64,000 nucleotides of DNA from JAPUME01 sp027294185 (GCA_963555835.3 CAUVWZ020000002.1:1612001-1676000), one strand, 5' to 3'; shown: positions 16,805 to 29,434, numbered from the stretch's first letter. The notes: generated from the letters alone by a model not told the origin. Translations and numbers: made by a program.

Positions 16805-18013
16805 TTAATAAACTCTCGGCTTATCAGAATTCTCCCTCCTGGCGGTCACTTTTCCCGGCGCCAGCAGCAGGATCGGGCTTGCCACGGCCACGCTGGAGTA
16901 AGTTCCCACAATGACCCCGATTAAGACGGTCATCGCGAAGCCGTGAATTACCTCTCCTCCCAGCAGAAAGAGCGAAAGCACAGCCATCAGAGTAAACCCG
17001 GAAGTTAGCATAGTCCGCCGCAGCGTCTGGTTGATACTGAGATTGATCAGACTCCCCAGCGCCTCTCGTTTCACAAGTTTCAGGTTCTCTCGAATTCGGT
17101 CAAAGACCACGATGGTATCGTTCATCGAATAGCCCACCAGCGTCAGCAGCGCCGCCACGACGGGCAGCGTAATTTCTGTCCTGAGCAGGGACAAAATTCC
17201 GACCGTAATCAGGAGATCATGGAATACGGCAATCACTGCTGCAAGGCCGTAAATTAACTCAAAACGGAACCAAATGTAAACAAGCATGACGGCCAGCCCG
17301 GCACCCACCACCCAGAGCGCCTGCCGCCTTAAATCGGCCCCAATCTTGGGACCCACAATCTCGGTGTTTCGAATCGCAAAACCGGATAAGTAGAAATCTC
17401 TTTCCAGCGCCTCCCGGACTTCCGGCGTGACGCCGTCCACTTCCGCCAGATCCTCAAATCCTCTCAAAAGCCCGCCCTGCGAGGGGTCGTTCTTGAAGTC
17501 CACCATGGCCGTGGCCAAATCCCGATAGGACTGAATCGCCCCTTCTCCGCCCCGGGAAAGCGTGCCAAACGGGTCGCGAGTGGTCAAATACCGCGCCACG
17601 GTTTCGGCACCGGCATTGTTGAAATCAACTTTGCCGCCCTGCTCGGCTCCGAACCGCTTGCTGAAGGCCCGCACAATCGCCTGTTTGCCGGCATCCAAAC
17701 CCTCATCCGAGGTGGTCGTTTCTACATCCAGCCCCACCAGGACCTCGCGATCAGAACTCGGCCCGTACTGCTGCAGGGTGCTTCCCTCCAAACCCTCTGC
17801 GGAAAGCAGAGAGCGTAACTCGTCGATATCCACGTCTTGAGCGAATTTGACCTGCAGCAGCGTTCCCCCGCGAAAATCAATTCCATACTCCGGCCCACCC
17901 TTGCTGACCAGCGAAATCCCGCCCGCGAAGATGAGGAGCAGAGAAAATCCGAAGAACAACTTCTTCTTCTCTACCCATTCTATTTTAGGAACGGTGAAGG
18001 ATATCATATTCAT
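16805..18013 (-). CDS. secF: Protein translocase subunit SecF
   Basis: An inner-membrane RND-type protein that, with SecD, uses the proton gradient to pull proteins through SecYEG. Motifs: SKGGPEYGIDFRGGTLLQV at the N-terminus, LVYIWFRFELIYGLAAVIAV, HDLLITVGILSL, LTLVGYSMNDTIVVFDRIRE and the GFAMTVLIGVIVGTYSSVAV end. Typical SecF proteins have 300-320 residues; this one has 402. The excess is an insertion of roughly 90 residues in the first periplasmic domain (about residues 105-200, around DAGKQAIVRAFSKRFGAEQG and SYRDLATAMVDFKNDPSQGG). The gene follows secD with a gap of 79 bases. Confidence 0.95.
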   Translation of the reverse strand: MNMISFTVPKIEWVEKKKLFFGFSLLLIFAGGISLVSKGGPEYGIDFRGGTLLQVKFAQDVDIDELRSLLSAEGLEGSTLQQYGPSSDREVLVGLDVETTTSDEGLDAGKQAIVRAFSKRFGAEQGGKVDFNNAGAETVARYLTTRDPFGTLSRGGEGAIQSYRDLATAMVDFKNDPSQGGLLRGFEDLAEVDGVTPEVREALERDFYLSGFAIRNTEIVGPKIGADLRRQALWVVGAGLAVMLVYIWFRFELIYGLAAVIAVFHDLLITVGILSLLRTEITLPVVAALLTLVGYSMNDTIVVFDRIRENLKLVKREALGSLINLSINQTLRRTMLTSGFTLMAVLSLFLLGGEVIHGFAMTVLIGVIVGTYSSVAVASPILLLAPGKVTARRENSDKPRVY

Positions 18014-18092
18014 TCTTTGTATCGACCAGGAAATTCCTCTCCCTGCAACCGGACTGTTGAGAATGGGGCAAGTCTACCCTCTCTCCAAATCG

Positions 18093-19706
18093 TCAGATGC
18101 TGAGGGCCGCTCCCTTTGCCCGCCGCGACAGGACAAAGGCGAAAATGGTTCGGGATACGTAGATCGCCGTAAAAAGATTGGCCACCAGGCCGATGGTCAA
18201 CGTGACCGCGAATCCGCGAATCGGCCCGCTCCCGAAACTGAACAAGATAAAAGCTGCCAGGATCGTCGTCAGGTTGGTGTCGATAATCGTAACCAAAGCC
18301 CGCGCAAAGCCGGCCTCGACAGCCGCCCCGGGCGCTCGATTATCCTGTAACTCCTCCCGAATTCTTTCAAAGATCAGGACATTGGCATCCACCGCCATGC
18401 CCACCGTCAGAACGATTCCCGCAATGCCGGGCAGCGTCAGAACTGCGCCGGAATAAGAAAGCATGGCCATCAAGATCAGCAGGTTCAGAATCAGCGCCAC
18501 ATTGGCGTTCACACCGGCTGCGCGGTAATAGAGAAGCATGGAAAACATCACCGCCAGCAGGCCGACGATCGACGCGACCACTCCGTGATGAATCGAATCG
18601 GCCCCAAGCGAGGGTCCTACTGTTCTTTCCTCAAGGTAGGTAATCGAGGCGGGCAGGGCGCCCTCACGAAGCACGAGCGCAAGATCGGCCGTTTCCTGCT
18701 CGGTGAAACGGCCCGTGATTTCCCCTCGCTCGAAGATCTGCCCGTCGATCCGGGGAGCCGTTTGAATCTGCCCGTCCAGCACGATGGCCAGTAGCTGGCC
18801 CACATTTTGTCCGGTAATGCGCCCGAACCGGGTTGCCCCGTCGCGGGTCAGCGTAAATCCGATGCTTGGGAATCCGTTGATGTCACGCGAGGGATTGGCG
18901 CCGCTCAAGTCGCGCCCCGTCACGGCGGCGATTCGGTTGACGATGTACCATTCGGGGCTGGTGGCTCTTGTCGAGCCGGGGGCGGTCCGCAAAAGATCGG
19001 TGTCCGGAGGCAGGATACCTCCCCGCGCCGCCAGAGCGGCATCACGCGAAGAAAACGGGCCGTCGGCGACCAGTTTCAACTCCAGCATCGCCGTCCTCTG
19101 GATGATCTCCTTGACGCGTTCGGGCTCATCCACTCCCGGAAGCTGGACCAGGATTTCATAGTCCCCCTGGCCGTGTTCCTGAATGGTGGGTTCGGTCACT
19201 CCCAGGGCGTCCACACGCCGGCGGATGGTGCTGATTGCCTTTTGCAGGGCATCCAGGCGAATCGCGCGGGCAGCGGTGACGCGCATACGCACCCGCCAGG
19301 AAGAGACTCCATCCTGCACGGTCGGGCCGCTCAGGTCCCACTCCAGAAGCTCGTCCCGGATCAGGTCGCTCAGAGTCGTGCGGGTTTCGGCATCCTGCGG
19401 GATGCCTCGAATCAGTATCTCGACCGGAGTCACCTTGCTGACCTCATCGTAGGGGATACCATCGGCGGTCAGCCGGTCCCGCAAACGCTCCAGGGCAACG
19501 TCGGAGTTGACTTTGACGGCATCCTCAACCTGGACTTGCAGGATCAGATGCGTCCCCCCGCTCAGGTCCAGACCCAGGCGGATTCGGTTCCCCAGGCTGT
19601 TCCTGAGCGCGTCGAAGCTGGTCGGAATGCCGATGATCCCCAGAATGCAAAACAGGACGACGGCGAGTATCACGATCGTCCTGTTTCTTAATCGCTTTTC
19701 ATCCAT
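18093..19706 (-). CDS. secD: Protein translocase subunit SecD
   Basis: The larger partner of SecF in the SecDF accessory motor. The 537-residue protein has the P1 head (RIRLGLDLSGGTHLILQVQV, about residues 38-57), the VTEPTIQEHGQGDYEILVQL and PGVDEPERVKEIIQRTAMLEL stretches, and the six-helix channel. The channel includes ALPASITYLEERTVGPSLGA, TLPGIAGIVLTVGMAVDANV, LIFERIREE and IRGFAVTLTIGLVANLFTAI. Position between yajC and secF is the canonical order, and tgt lies upstream, making a tgt-yajC-secD-secF unit on the minus strand. Confidence 0.97.
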   Translation of the reverse strand: MDEKRLRNRTIVILAVVLFCILGIIGIPTSFDALRNSLGNRIRLGLDLSGGTHLILQVQVEDAVKVNSDVALERLRDRLTADGIPYDEVSKVTPVEILIRGIPQDAETRTTLSDLIRDELLEWDLSGPTVQDGVSSWRVRMRVTAARAIRLDALQKAISTIRRRVDALGVTEPTIQEHGQGDYEILVQLPGVDEPERVKEIIQRTAMLELKLVADGPFSSRDAALAARGGILPPDTDLLRTAPGSTRATSPEWYIVNRIAAVTGRDLSGANPSRDINGFPSIGFTLTRDGATRFGRITGQNVGQLLAIVLDGQIQTAPRIDGQIFERGEITGRFTEQETADLALVLREGALPASITYLEERTVGPSLGADSIHHGVVASIVGLLAVMFSMLLYYRAAGVNANVALILNLLILMAMLSYSGAVLTLPGIAGIVLTVGMAVDANVLIFERIREELQDNRAPGAAVEAGFARALVTIIDTNLTTILAAFILFSFGSGPIRGFAVTLTIGLVANLFTAIYVSRTIFAFVLSRRAKGAALSI

Positions 19707-19747
19707 AGAAAAAACCTAATTGCATAGGAAAAGGGTAATGCAAAGGA

Positions 19748-20074
19748 CTAGCCCGAGGTTCCCTTGGTCACCGCAGGTTGGAGACCCTGGATCGACGCGC
19801 GGGTGACTTCAATCTTGACCTCAGGGGCCACTTCGAGAACCACCACGGAGTCCCGGAAATCTGCGACGGTGCCGTAGATACCTCCCGTTGTAATGACTTT
19901 GTCGCCCGTTTTCAAATTATTAAGCATCTCCTGCGTATTGCGTCGCTGCGCCTGCTGCGGGCGGATTACGAGGAAATAGAAGATGCCAAAAATTATGAGC
20001 ATCAGGGGCAAAGGGCTTTGGAGGAATGACGCCCCGGCTCCCGCTGCCAATGGGAATACGCTTATGATTGCCAC
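19748..20074 (-). CDS. yajC: Sec translocon accessory protein YajC
   Basis: A 108-residue single-pass membrane protein associated with SecDF. It has the hydrophobic anchor PLMLIIFGIFYFLVIRPQQA, the conserved QRRNTQEMLNNLKTGDKVIT segment and the small beta domain GGIYGTVADFRDSVVVLEVA that follows. It sits in its classical place between tgt and secD. Confidence 0.96.
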   Translation of the reverse strand: MAIISVFPLAAGAGASFLQSPLPLMLIIFGIFYFLVIRPQQAQRRNTQEMLNNLKTGDKVITTGGIYGTVADFRDSVVVLEVAPEVKIEVTRASIQGLQPAVTKGTSG

Positions 20075-20194
20075 GCTGTTTTTTGCTTACGAGAAAGGAA
20101 TTTGACCCTGAAAGGCAGGAGCGAACTTGGTTGGATACCGCAGAGAAAAAGCAAACTGTGGTTGCCTCGCACGCAAATTAACACACACCGTCCC

Positions 20195-21328
20195 CTAGGG
20201 ACCCGGGCGTAACTCAGAAAATAAGGTGTAAAACACTCCTCGCACCAGAGCCTGCCTGATTCTGCGCATAGTGTCAAGGTAAAAGTGGAGGTTGTGATGA
20301 GTCAGAAGCATCGCTCCCAGCATTTCATTAGACTGAACCAGGTGGCGCAAATAGCTGCGCGAATACCGGCGGCAGACCCGGCATGAGCAGGACGCATCCA
20401 GCGGCCCGGCATCCCGACGGTAACGGGCATTCTTGATCACGACCTTCCCTTCCGAGGTGAACGCATAGCCGCTTCGGGCGTTTCGAGTGGGCAGGACGCA
20501 ATCCATCATGTCGATGCCCCGCGCGACCGCTTCCCACAGATCCGCCGGCGTCCCCACACCCATGAGATAGCGCGGCTTCTCAACGGGTAACAGTTCTGCG
20601 GTAAACTGCGCCAGCTCGTAGGTCTCCGGTTTCGGCTCACCGACCGAAAGACCTCCGATGGCGTAGCCGTCAAATCCCAGGGCCAGCAAATCCTCCACAC
20701 TCCGCCGTCGCAGTTCGGGGTGGACTCCGCCCTGAACGATTCCGAAAAGGGCCTGGGCGGCGGCGCCGTCGCGGTCGCGCTGTTCCGCCACAAACCTGTG
20801 AGAACGCTCGGCCCAGCGGCTGGTCGTTTTCACAGCCCGCTCGAACCGTTCAACCCCCGCAGGAAACTCCACACACTCATCGAGCGGGACGATTACATCG
20901 GCTCCCAGGGCGGTTTGGATTTCCATCACGCGCTCGGGAGAGAACAAGTGGGGTGACCCGTCGAGATGTGACTGGAACCACACGCCGTCGTCGGTGATCT
21001 TTCGAAGACCCTCCAGGCTCATCACCTGAAAGCCGCCGCTATCGGTAAGAATCGGATGAGGCCAGGCCATGAACCCGTGCAGCCCGCCTGCGGCGCGTAC
21101 CACCTCGTGCCCCGGCCGCAGGTAGAGGTGATAGGTATTGGCAAGGAGCATCTGGGTGCCCAATCCCTCCAGATCATCCTGAGTAGCTGCCTTGACCGTG
21201 GCCGCTGTCCCGACAGGCATGAAGGTTGGAGTTTCCACCGGCCCGTGAGGCGTGTGCAGGATGCCGGCCCGCGCTCGCGAGGAGGGGTCGGAGGCGACGA
21301 TCTCGAATCGAAAGTTGTCCGGTGTCAC
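20195..21328 (-). CDS. tgt: tRNA-guanine transglycosylase
   Basis: This enzyme exchanges the wobble guanine of GUN-anticodon tRNAs for preQ1 in queuosine synthesis. The TIM-barrel signatures are present: ILHTPHGPVETPTFMPVGTA, LANTYHLYLRPG, the active-site region ILTDSGGFQVMSLEGLRKI, MGVGTPADLWEAVARGIDMM with the catalytic Asp in DMMDCVLPTRNARSG, and the zinc site CSCRVCRRYSRSYLRHL with a downstream His (LTHHNLHFY). 377 residues is the family length. It heads the yajC-secD-secF unit, the usual bacterial arrangement. Confidence 0.97.
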   Translation of the reverse strand: MTPDNFRFEIVASDPSSRARAGILHTPHGPVETPTFMPVGTAATVKAATQDDLEGLGTQMLLANTYHLYLRPGHEVVRAAGGLHGFMAWPHPILTDSGGFQVMSLEGLRKITDDGVWFQSHLDGSPHLFSPERVMEIQTALGADVIVPLDECVEFPAGVERFERAVKTTSRWAERSHRFVAEQRDRDGAAAQALFGIVQGGVHPELRRRSVEDLLALGFDGYAIGGLSVGEPKPETYELAQFTAELLPVEKPRYLMGVGTPADLWEAVARGIDMMDCVLPTRNARSGYAFTSEGKVVIKNARYRRDAGPLDASCSCRVCRRYSRSYLRHLVQSNEMLGAMLLTHHNLHFYLDTMRRIRQALVRGVFYTLFSELRPGP

Positions 21329-21513
21329 AGGAAGTATCTTAACTTAGGTTGGCCTTCGCGCAATGATGACAACCGCACTTTTCCTGATATGGGTGCGGGT
21401 TCGCCACCTGATCGCAACCAGGGCAAGAGCCGCCATGGATGCGCCATCCGCGTATCTTTATAATGCTTGATTACCCATGCAACATAAGTAAGCGCTGTAA
21501 CCCATGGCAGATC

Positions 21514-21599
21514 GGTAGCGCAGAATCCGTATTGTGGTTCTGCGGTTTGTCGCGGAACCAACCGAGCCGCGGAACCTGAGAACCGGGTTCCGCGCTACC
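21514..21599. repeat. Palindromic intergenic element, copy 1
   Basis: The element starts GGTAGCGCAGAA and ends with the reverse complement form GGTTCCGCGCTACC. Inside are two smaller inverted pairs, GCAGAATCC...GGTTCTGC and GCGGAACC...GGTTCCGC. The same layout recurs at 27310 and 33903. It lies between tgt and oppF. Confidence 0.75.
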
Positions 21600-21648
21600 C
21601 GCTATTTATGAGATGGGTTCCAGTGGATGGATTCGGCCAGATGGTAAA

Positions 21649-22683
21649 TCAGGCCAGATGGCAGGAGGCGAAATGTCCCGGCTTAACTTCGCGCAGTTCG
21701 GGTGCCTCGACCCGGCACTGCTCGACGGCGAGCGGGCATCGAGGGTGAAATCGGCAACCCGTCGGCGGGGAGGTCGGCGAGGGCAACTCGGCAATGGGGA
21801 TGGCGGAGGCAGCCTGCCCGCTGCCTTTTACTCTTCCACCGGTCGCTTCACCCGAAAGAACCGGCCCCGGCAGAACGGGCACGGATTGGATGAGGTTCTG
21901 CGTATAGGGATGAAGCGGGCTGGTTACAACTTCCTCAGCCGGCCCCACCTCGACGAGTTTCCCCAGATACATCACTCCGATTCGCGTTGCCACGTGCCGC
22001 AGGACCGGAACGCTGTGCGAAGTAAGCAGGTAGGTCATGCCGAATTGCTGCTGCAGGTCGAGGAGGAGATTGAGGATTTGCGCCTGCACGGAAACGTCGA
22101 GCGCCGCCACCGGCTCATCGGCCACCACGAATCTGGGTTTCAGGGCCAGTGCCCGCGCCACGGCAATCCGCTGGCGCTGCCCGCCGCTGAACTCGTGAGG
22201 GTAGCGGCCCAGCGAATCGCGGGGCAGGCCCACCGCCTCCAACAGTTCCGTGGTTTTTTCTTCCATACCCTCCGTCTCGCCGTGAACGGCGAACGGCTCT
22301 TGCAGGATTTCGCGCACCCGCATGCGGGGGTTGAGCGAGGCAAAGGGGTCCTGAAAGATGATCTGCATCTGGCGGCGCATCCGGCGCAACTCCTCGGGCG
22401 GAAGGCTGCCGAGGTCCCGCCCCTCAAATAGAACCTGGCCGCAGGTCGGTTCAATCAGGCGCAGAATGCATCGGCCCAGCGTGGACTTGCCGCAGCCTGA
22501 CTCCCCCGCCAGGCCGAAAACCTCGCCCCGCCGAAGCGTCAAACTGACCCCATCCACGGCGCGAACGTAGAGCTTCGGCTTGAACCATCCGCCGGCCACG
22601 GGAAAATACTTCCGGATCTGCCGCACCTCGACCAGTGGCGAGGGAGAATCGTTGTCGGGTGTTTCTGAGGGATGAGCTTTCAA
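21649..22683 (-). CDS. Oligopeptide/dipeptide ABC transporter ATPase (OppF/DppF type)
   Basis: An ATP-binding subunit of a peptide importer. Walker A is GESGCGKSTLGRCI (about residues 63-76), signature FSGGQRQRIAVARALA, Walker B FVVADEPVAALDVSVQAQI and the C-terminal oligo_HPY zone (PLHPYTQNLIQSVP, then GCRFHPRCPLAVEQC with the conserved cysteines that often bind an iron-sulfur cluster or stabilise the end). The GCRILRLIEPTCG region marks it as the F-type partner. The D-type partner is 3.4 kb away at 26104-27126, unusual because oppD and oppF normally abut. No permease or binding protein is visible in the window. Confidence 0.93.
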   Translation of the reverse strand: MKAHPSETPDNDSPSPLVEVRQIRKYFPVAGGWFKPKLYVRAVDGVSLTLRRGEVFGLAGESGCGKSTLGRCILRLIEPTCGQVLFEGRDLGSLPPEELRRMRRQMQIIFQDPFASLNPRMRVREILQEPFAVHGETEGMEEKTTELLEAVGLPRDSLGRYPHEFSGGQRQRIAVARALALKPRFVVADEPVAALDVSVQAQILNLLLDLQQQFGMTYLLTSHSVPVLRHVATRIGVMYLGKLVEVGPAEEVVTSPLHPYTQNLIQSVPVLPGPVLSGEATGGRVKGSGQAASAIPIAELPSPTSPPTGCRFHPRCPLAVEQCRVEAPELREVKPGHFASCHLA

Positions 22684-22949
22684 AGCAGGATTAATTTAGC
22701 ACTAACCGCATCAGTTTCAAAAGAGGCATGATGCCTTCAAGTACGTTATGTAGCGTGACGCGTTTTGGGTGGGGTCATTACATATGGGCGTAGAGTTGAC
22801 CAAGCATCACTCTTTATCTTGAATTTGAGCTTGCGGGCCGGGCTACTCATCTGTTCTAGGATGCTTAAGTTATTGAGGTGCATACGGATAAGCTCTTTGA
22901 CAAACGCATGTGTATATGTGTTTTTTTGTGTGTTGTTGTGTTTTTTACC

Positions 22950-22979
22950 TTGACATGTATTACTCGGTTGTCCTAAACT
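22950..22979 (+). promoter_or_regulatory. Candidate promoter of the NYN gene
   Basis: A perfect -35 box TTGACA (22950-22955) and a -10-like TAAACT (22974-22979) are 18 bases apart in an AT-rich stretch unlike the flanking genes. The start codon is 107 bases downstream, leaving a leader that holds two hairpins. Confidence 0.5.
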
Positions 22980-23030
22980 GTGTCTTGGATTGATTAGCCC
23001 TATCCTTCTAAGGGAAGGTTAGGCTTGATA

Positions 23031-23064
23031 AAGGCCCGGGGGAACCCCTGGGCCTTTTGATTTT
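23031..23064 (+). terminator. Hairpin plus T-rich tail between promoter and NYN gene
   Basis: AAGGCCC...GGGCCTT forms an extended stem (AAGGCCCggGGGaaCCCctGGGCCTT, 23031-23056), followed by TTGATTTTT. It has the form of an intrinsic terminator. It sits between the candidate promoter at 22950 and the ribosome binding site AGGAGGT at 23071-23077, so it could act as an attenuator. A weaker stem (AGCC...GGCT, about 22996-23025) precedes it and might compete. Confidence 0.55.
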
Positions 23065-23086
23065 TATGGAAGGAGGTTGGAATAAA

Positions 23087-23711
23087 ATGAGCCGAGTTGC
23101 CATCTTCATAGATGGGGGATACTGGCACAAGATACTGAAGAACTACTTTAACGGCCAACAGATTGATTACGCTAAACTGTCAAATGCATTGGCGGCAGGC
23201 CAAGAGGTCTTGCGAACTTATTTTTACGATTGCTTGCCCTATCTAGACAGCCCTCCAACCGAGGGGCAGAAAAAATTCTATTCCTCCAGGCAACGGTTCA
23301 TAACTGCGCTGAACCATATCCCGAGATTTGAGGTAAAACTAGGGAAGTTGGTTAGGCGCGAACTCCATTTTGTCCAACTAGCAAGGTTCTGATAGTGCCC
23401 CGGCATTCAGAATGGCCACACAAGATGAAATAGAAGCAGGATCGACCTATTCCCTTACTAAATATGAACAAAAAGGCATAGATGTACTACTCGGAACAGA
23501 TCTTACGAAATTGTCTGCCAAGCAAAGCATCTCCACGGCGGTCTTGATTGCTGGCGATCATGATTTCGTGGCTCCAGTGAAATCAGCTAAAGAGGAAGGA
23601 GTGCTCGTTAGATTGATCTATCGACCTCGTACTGTCAGCTCGGAGCTCTTGACTTCTTGTGATGAAACAGTAGAGATAAACACCGAACTTATAGAAATGG
23701 TAAAAAAGTAA
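23087..23711 (+). pseudogene. NYN-domain (LabA/DUF88-like) protein, split by a frameshift
   Basis: An NYN (PIN-like ribonuclease fold) protein in two frames. The first part (23087-23392) starts MSRVAIFIDGGYWHKILKNY with the FIDGGY catalytic aspartate motif. The second part (open from 23382, ATG at 23412, ending 23711) carries KYEQKGIDVLLGTDLTKLSA and AVLIAGDHDFVAPVKSAKEE, which hold the remaining acidic residues. The two frames overlap between 23382 and 23392, so a +1 shift rejoins them to about 208 residues, the usual length. It is AT-rich compared with neighbours, has a perfect AGGAGGT site nine bases before ATG 23087 and lies between oppF and oppD, suggesting horizontal arrival. Sequencing error, decay or a real frameshift site are all possible. 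Confidence 0.75.
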
Positions 23712-23756
23712 CAGGACAGGAATACTAGAGCATTTCTATGCATTAACTTAATTCCG

Positions 23757-25592
<1,836 letters not shown>

Positions 25593-25827
25593 CGACTCGG
25601 GGACCTCGTCTCCGCACTAATGTTCAGTAACCTAATCGGATACGAACAGTTTTACATTGAGATTTCACACGCGGTCTCCGCGCGTGCCAGACGAGTCTAG
25701 CAGGCCCCACCCTTGCATTACCACTCTTTCTTGAACCTTAGGCCGGCAGAGACAAGGAGTCCGATCCCTGCTTAGGATGGATTTGCGAGAATAGTTGTCA
25801 GGAAGGAATTTCGGACGAAGGTAATGT

Positions 25828-26076
25828 TCACGTGCGCTTCTTGGAGCCGGCTTCCAGGGTCAGGAGAACTGAATGGATCGTCTCAACGGGAATGGAAAGA
25901 TGTATGGTTTCATGCTCTGATTCCAGGTCGAACAGGACGCTCTCGCCACGTTTTTCAATTCTGATCCGCTCTCTTGAATTCTGCATCTCCACCGCCACAA
26001 AATCGGGAAGCTCTTGAAGTTCCTCGGAGGCGGCCAGCAAAGCGGGCAAGAAAGGCTTGATCTCGGCGGTCGCCAA
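25828..26076 (-). CDS. Small hypothetical protein
   Basis: An 82-residue frame just behind the oppD gene, beginning at a TTG (26076). The sequence is compositionally protein-like, with alternating acidic and hydrophobic residues (FVAVEMQNSRERIRIEKRGE, then IHLSIPVETIHSVLLTLEAG), suggesting a small alpha/beta fold. I do not recognise a family. The weak start codon and absence of a clear ribosome binding site keep confidence low. It could be translated from the oppD transcript, whose stop lies 27 bases upstream. Confidence 0.4.
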   Translation of the reverse strand: MATAEIKPFLPALLAASEELQELPDFVAVEMQNSRERIRIEKRGESVLFDLESEHETIHLSIPVETIHSVLLTLEAGSKKRT

Positions 26077-26103
26077 GGCAGAAATGTCACAGCTTGTTTA
26101 GAT

Positions 26104-27126
26104 TTATTTCCGCTTTTCACCATCCCTCTCTCGCGGCGTTCCCGCCTCAAAGGGCGCTCGAATGCAGCTCACCCAGTGGCCCGGGGAAATCTCCTGCAAG
26201 GGAGGAACCTCCGCTGTGCACTCCGGGATCCGGACCGGACAGCGCGGCTCAAACCGGCACCCGGGAGGCAATTCAGCCAGGTTCTGGACCACCCCCGATA
26301 GCGTTTCCAGCCGTTCCCGGCGAGGCCCCTTGAGCTCCGGCAGGCTTCGCAGCAGCCCGGCCGTATAGGGGTGCTGAGGGTGAGAGAGCACCTCTACCGT
26401 AGGCCCTACTTCGATGATCCTGCCCGCATACATCACCGCCACACGGTCGGCCATCGTGCCCACAACGCTCAGATCGTGCGAGATCAAGAGCAGCGACAAC
26501 TCGTATTTCCGCTTCAACTCCCGCAACAGTTCCAGGATTTGCGCCTGCACGGTCACGTCCACCGCCGTCGTCGGCTCGTCGGCAATCAGCAGCTTCGGGC
26601 GGCAGACCAGAGCCATGGCGATCATCATCCTCTGGCGGAGCCCGCCGGAAAGCTCATGCGGATAGGCCGCGAATCGCCGCGCCGCGTCCGGCACCGCCAC
26701 CGCCTCCAGCATCTCGACGGCACGCGCCCGCGCTTCGGTCCGCGAAATGTTACTGTGTGCCCGCAAGCCCTCGACAATCTGCTCCCCGACCCTCATCACC
26801 GGGTTCAGCGCCGAGAGAGGCTCCTGAAAGATCATGGCGATTTCGGCCCCGCGCACCTTGCGAAGCTCTGATTCCGAAATGCGCGCCAAATCCAGCGGCG
26901 CTTCGCCGTTCCCGGAAAATTTAATCGCTCCCGCCTCGATGCGCCCCGGCGGCTGAATAAGACGCAGAATAGAAAGAGCCGTGGCCGACTTTCCGCAGCC
27001 CGATTCCCCTACCAGCCCCAGCGTCTCCCCCCTGCCGATGGAAAAAGATACACCGTCCACCGCCCGCACAGTACCGGCGGGCGAGTCGAACTGTGTTCTT
27101 AGGTTTTCAATTCGCAGGATGTCCAT
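26104..27126 (-). CDS. Oligopeptide/dipeptide ABC transporter ATPase (OppD/DppD type)
   Basis: The D-type ATPase of a peptide importer: Walker A GESGCGKSATALSILRL (about residues 40-56), the FQEPLSALNPVMRVGEQI Q-loop stretch, signature LSGGLRQRMMIAMALVCRP, Walker B LLIADEPTTAVDVTVQAQIL and the oligo_HPY end (PQHPYTAGLLRSLPELKG, GCRFEPRCPVRIPEC). Its usual partner, the OppF-like ATPase, lies at 21649-22683 with GH15 and NYN genes in between. Upstream is the 473-base palindromic spacer that separates it from rpoD. Confidence 0.94.
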   Translation of the reverse strand: MDILRIENLRTQFDSPAGTVRAVDGVSFSIGRGETLGLVGESGCGKSATALSILRLIQPPGRIEAGAIKFSGNGEAPLDLARISESELRKVRGAEIAMIFQEPLSALNPVMRVGEQIVEGLRAHSNISRTEARARAVEMLEAVAVPDAARRFAAYPHELSGGLRQRMMIAMALVCRPKLLIADEPTTAVDVTVQAQILELLRELKRKYELSLLLISHDLSVVGTMADRVAVMYAGRIIEVGPTVEVLSHPQHPYTAGLLRSLPELKGPRRERLETLSGVVQNLAELPPGCRFEPRCPVRIPECTAEVPPLQEISPGHWVSCIRAPFEAGTPRERDGEKRK

Positions 27127-27200
27127 TCATAAGATTCCAATTACAGATTGTCCATTTACAGAATCCCGGAGGCGTGCTTCCGGCGTTATTCTAGCATTTT

Positions 27201-27433
27201 CCCCACCCTTGCTCCTCACTACCCTCCCGCTTTCAGAGTTACGAGGGCAGGTCGCAAGGATGGGGCACCCGCCATTTTCCCTCGCCCGGTGGCACACGTA
27301 TGAAGAGTGGGTAGCGCGGAACCCGTCGTCCAGTTTCCGCGGCATTGATTAAGAAAACCCGCAGAACCCCACTACGGGTTCTGCGCTACCAACTCTCAGG
27401 GGTGCCCCATCCCTTCCTTAGGAAAGGGTGGGG
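27201..27433. repeat. Nested palindromic tract containing element copy 2
   Basis: Three inverted pairs are nested: CCCCACCCTT (27201-27210) with AAGGGTGGGG (27424-27433); GGATGGGGCACC (27258-27269) with GGTGCCCCATCC (27401-27412); and GGTAGCGCGGAACCCG (27310-27325) with CGGGTTCTGCGCTACC (27375-27390). The innermost pair is the second copy of the dispersed element. The tract fills most of the rpoD-oppD spacer and could end rpoD transcription. The rest of 27127-27599 shows no gene. Confidence 0.75.
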
Positions 27434-27599
27434 AGAGTTCGGGCTGGCGCAGTCCGCCGCAGGCGGATTCAGGTCTGCGAATTCACATTTCCCGCCCCGC
27501 CGACCCACAGGGTCTGCGCCAACCGCGCACACTACTTCCACCTTAGATTAGTACCGGGAATGAACGGAAGGACTCGAACCCAGAGTTCGGAAAAGAGAA

Positions 27600-29306
<1,707 letters not shown>

Positions 29307-29434
29307 GAGTTCTACCCCACGACGTATTTCGGATATACGTGCCCCTTGCGCTGTAATGTTTCATCCGGACCGAGGATTGCCGTGCCCTTTGGGCGGGAAC
29401 TCGTAAGGTTCACTATAAGTTAGATGTAATTTTA

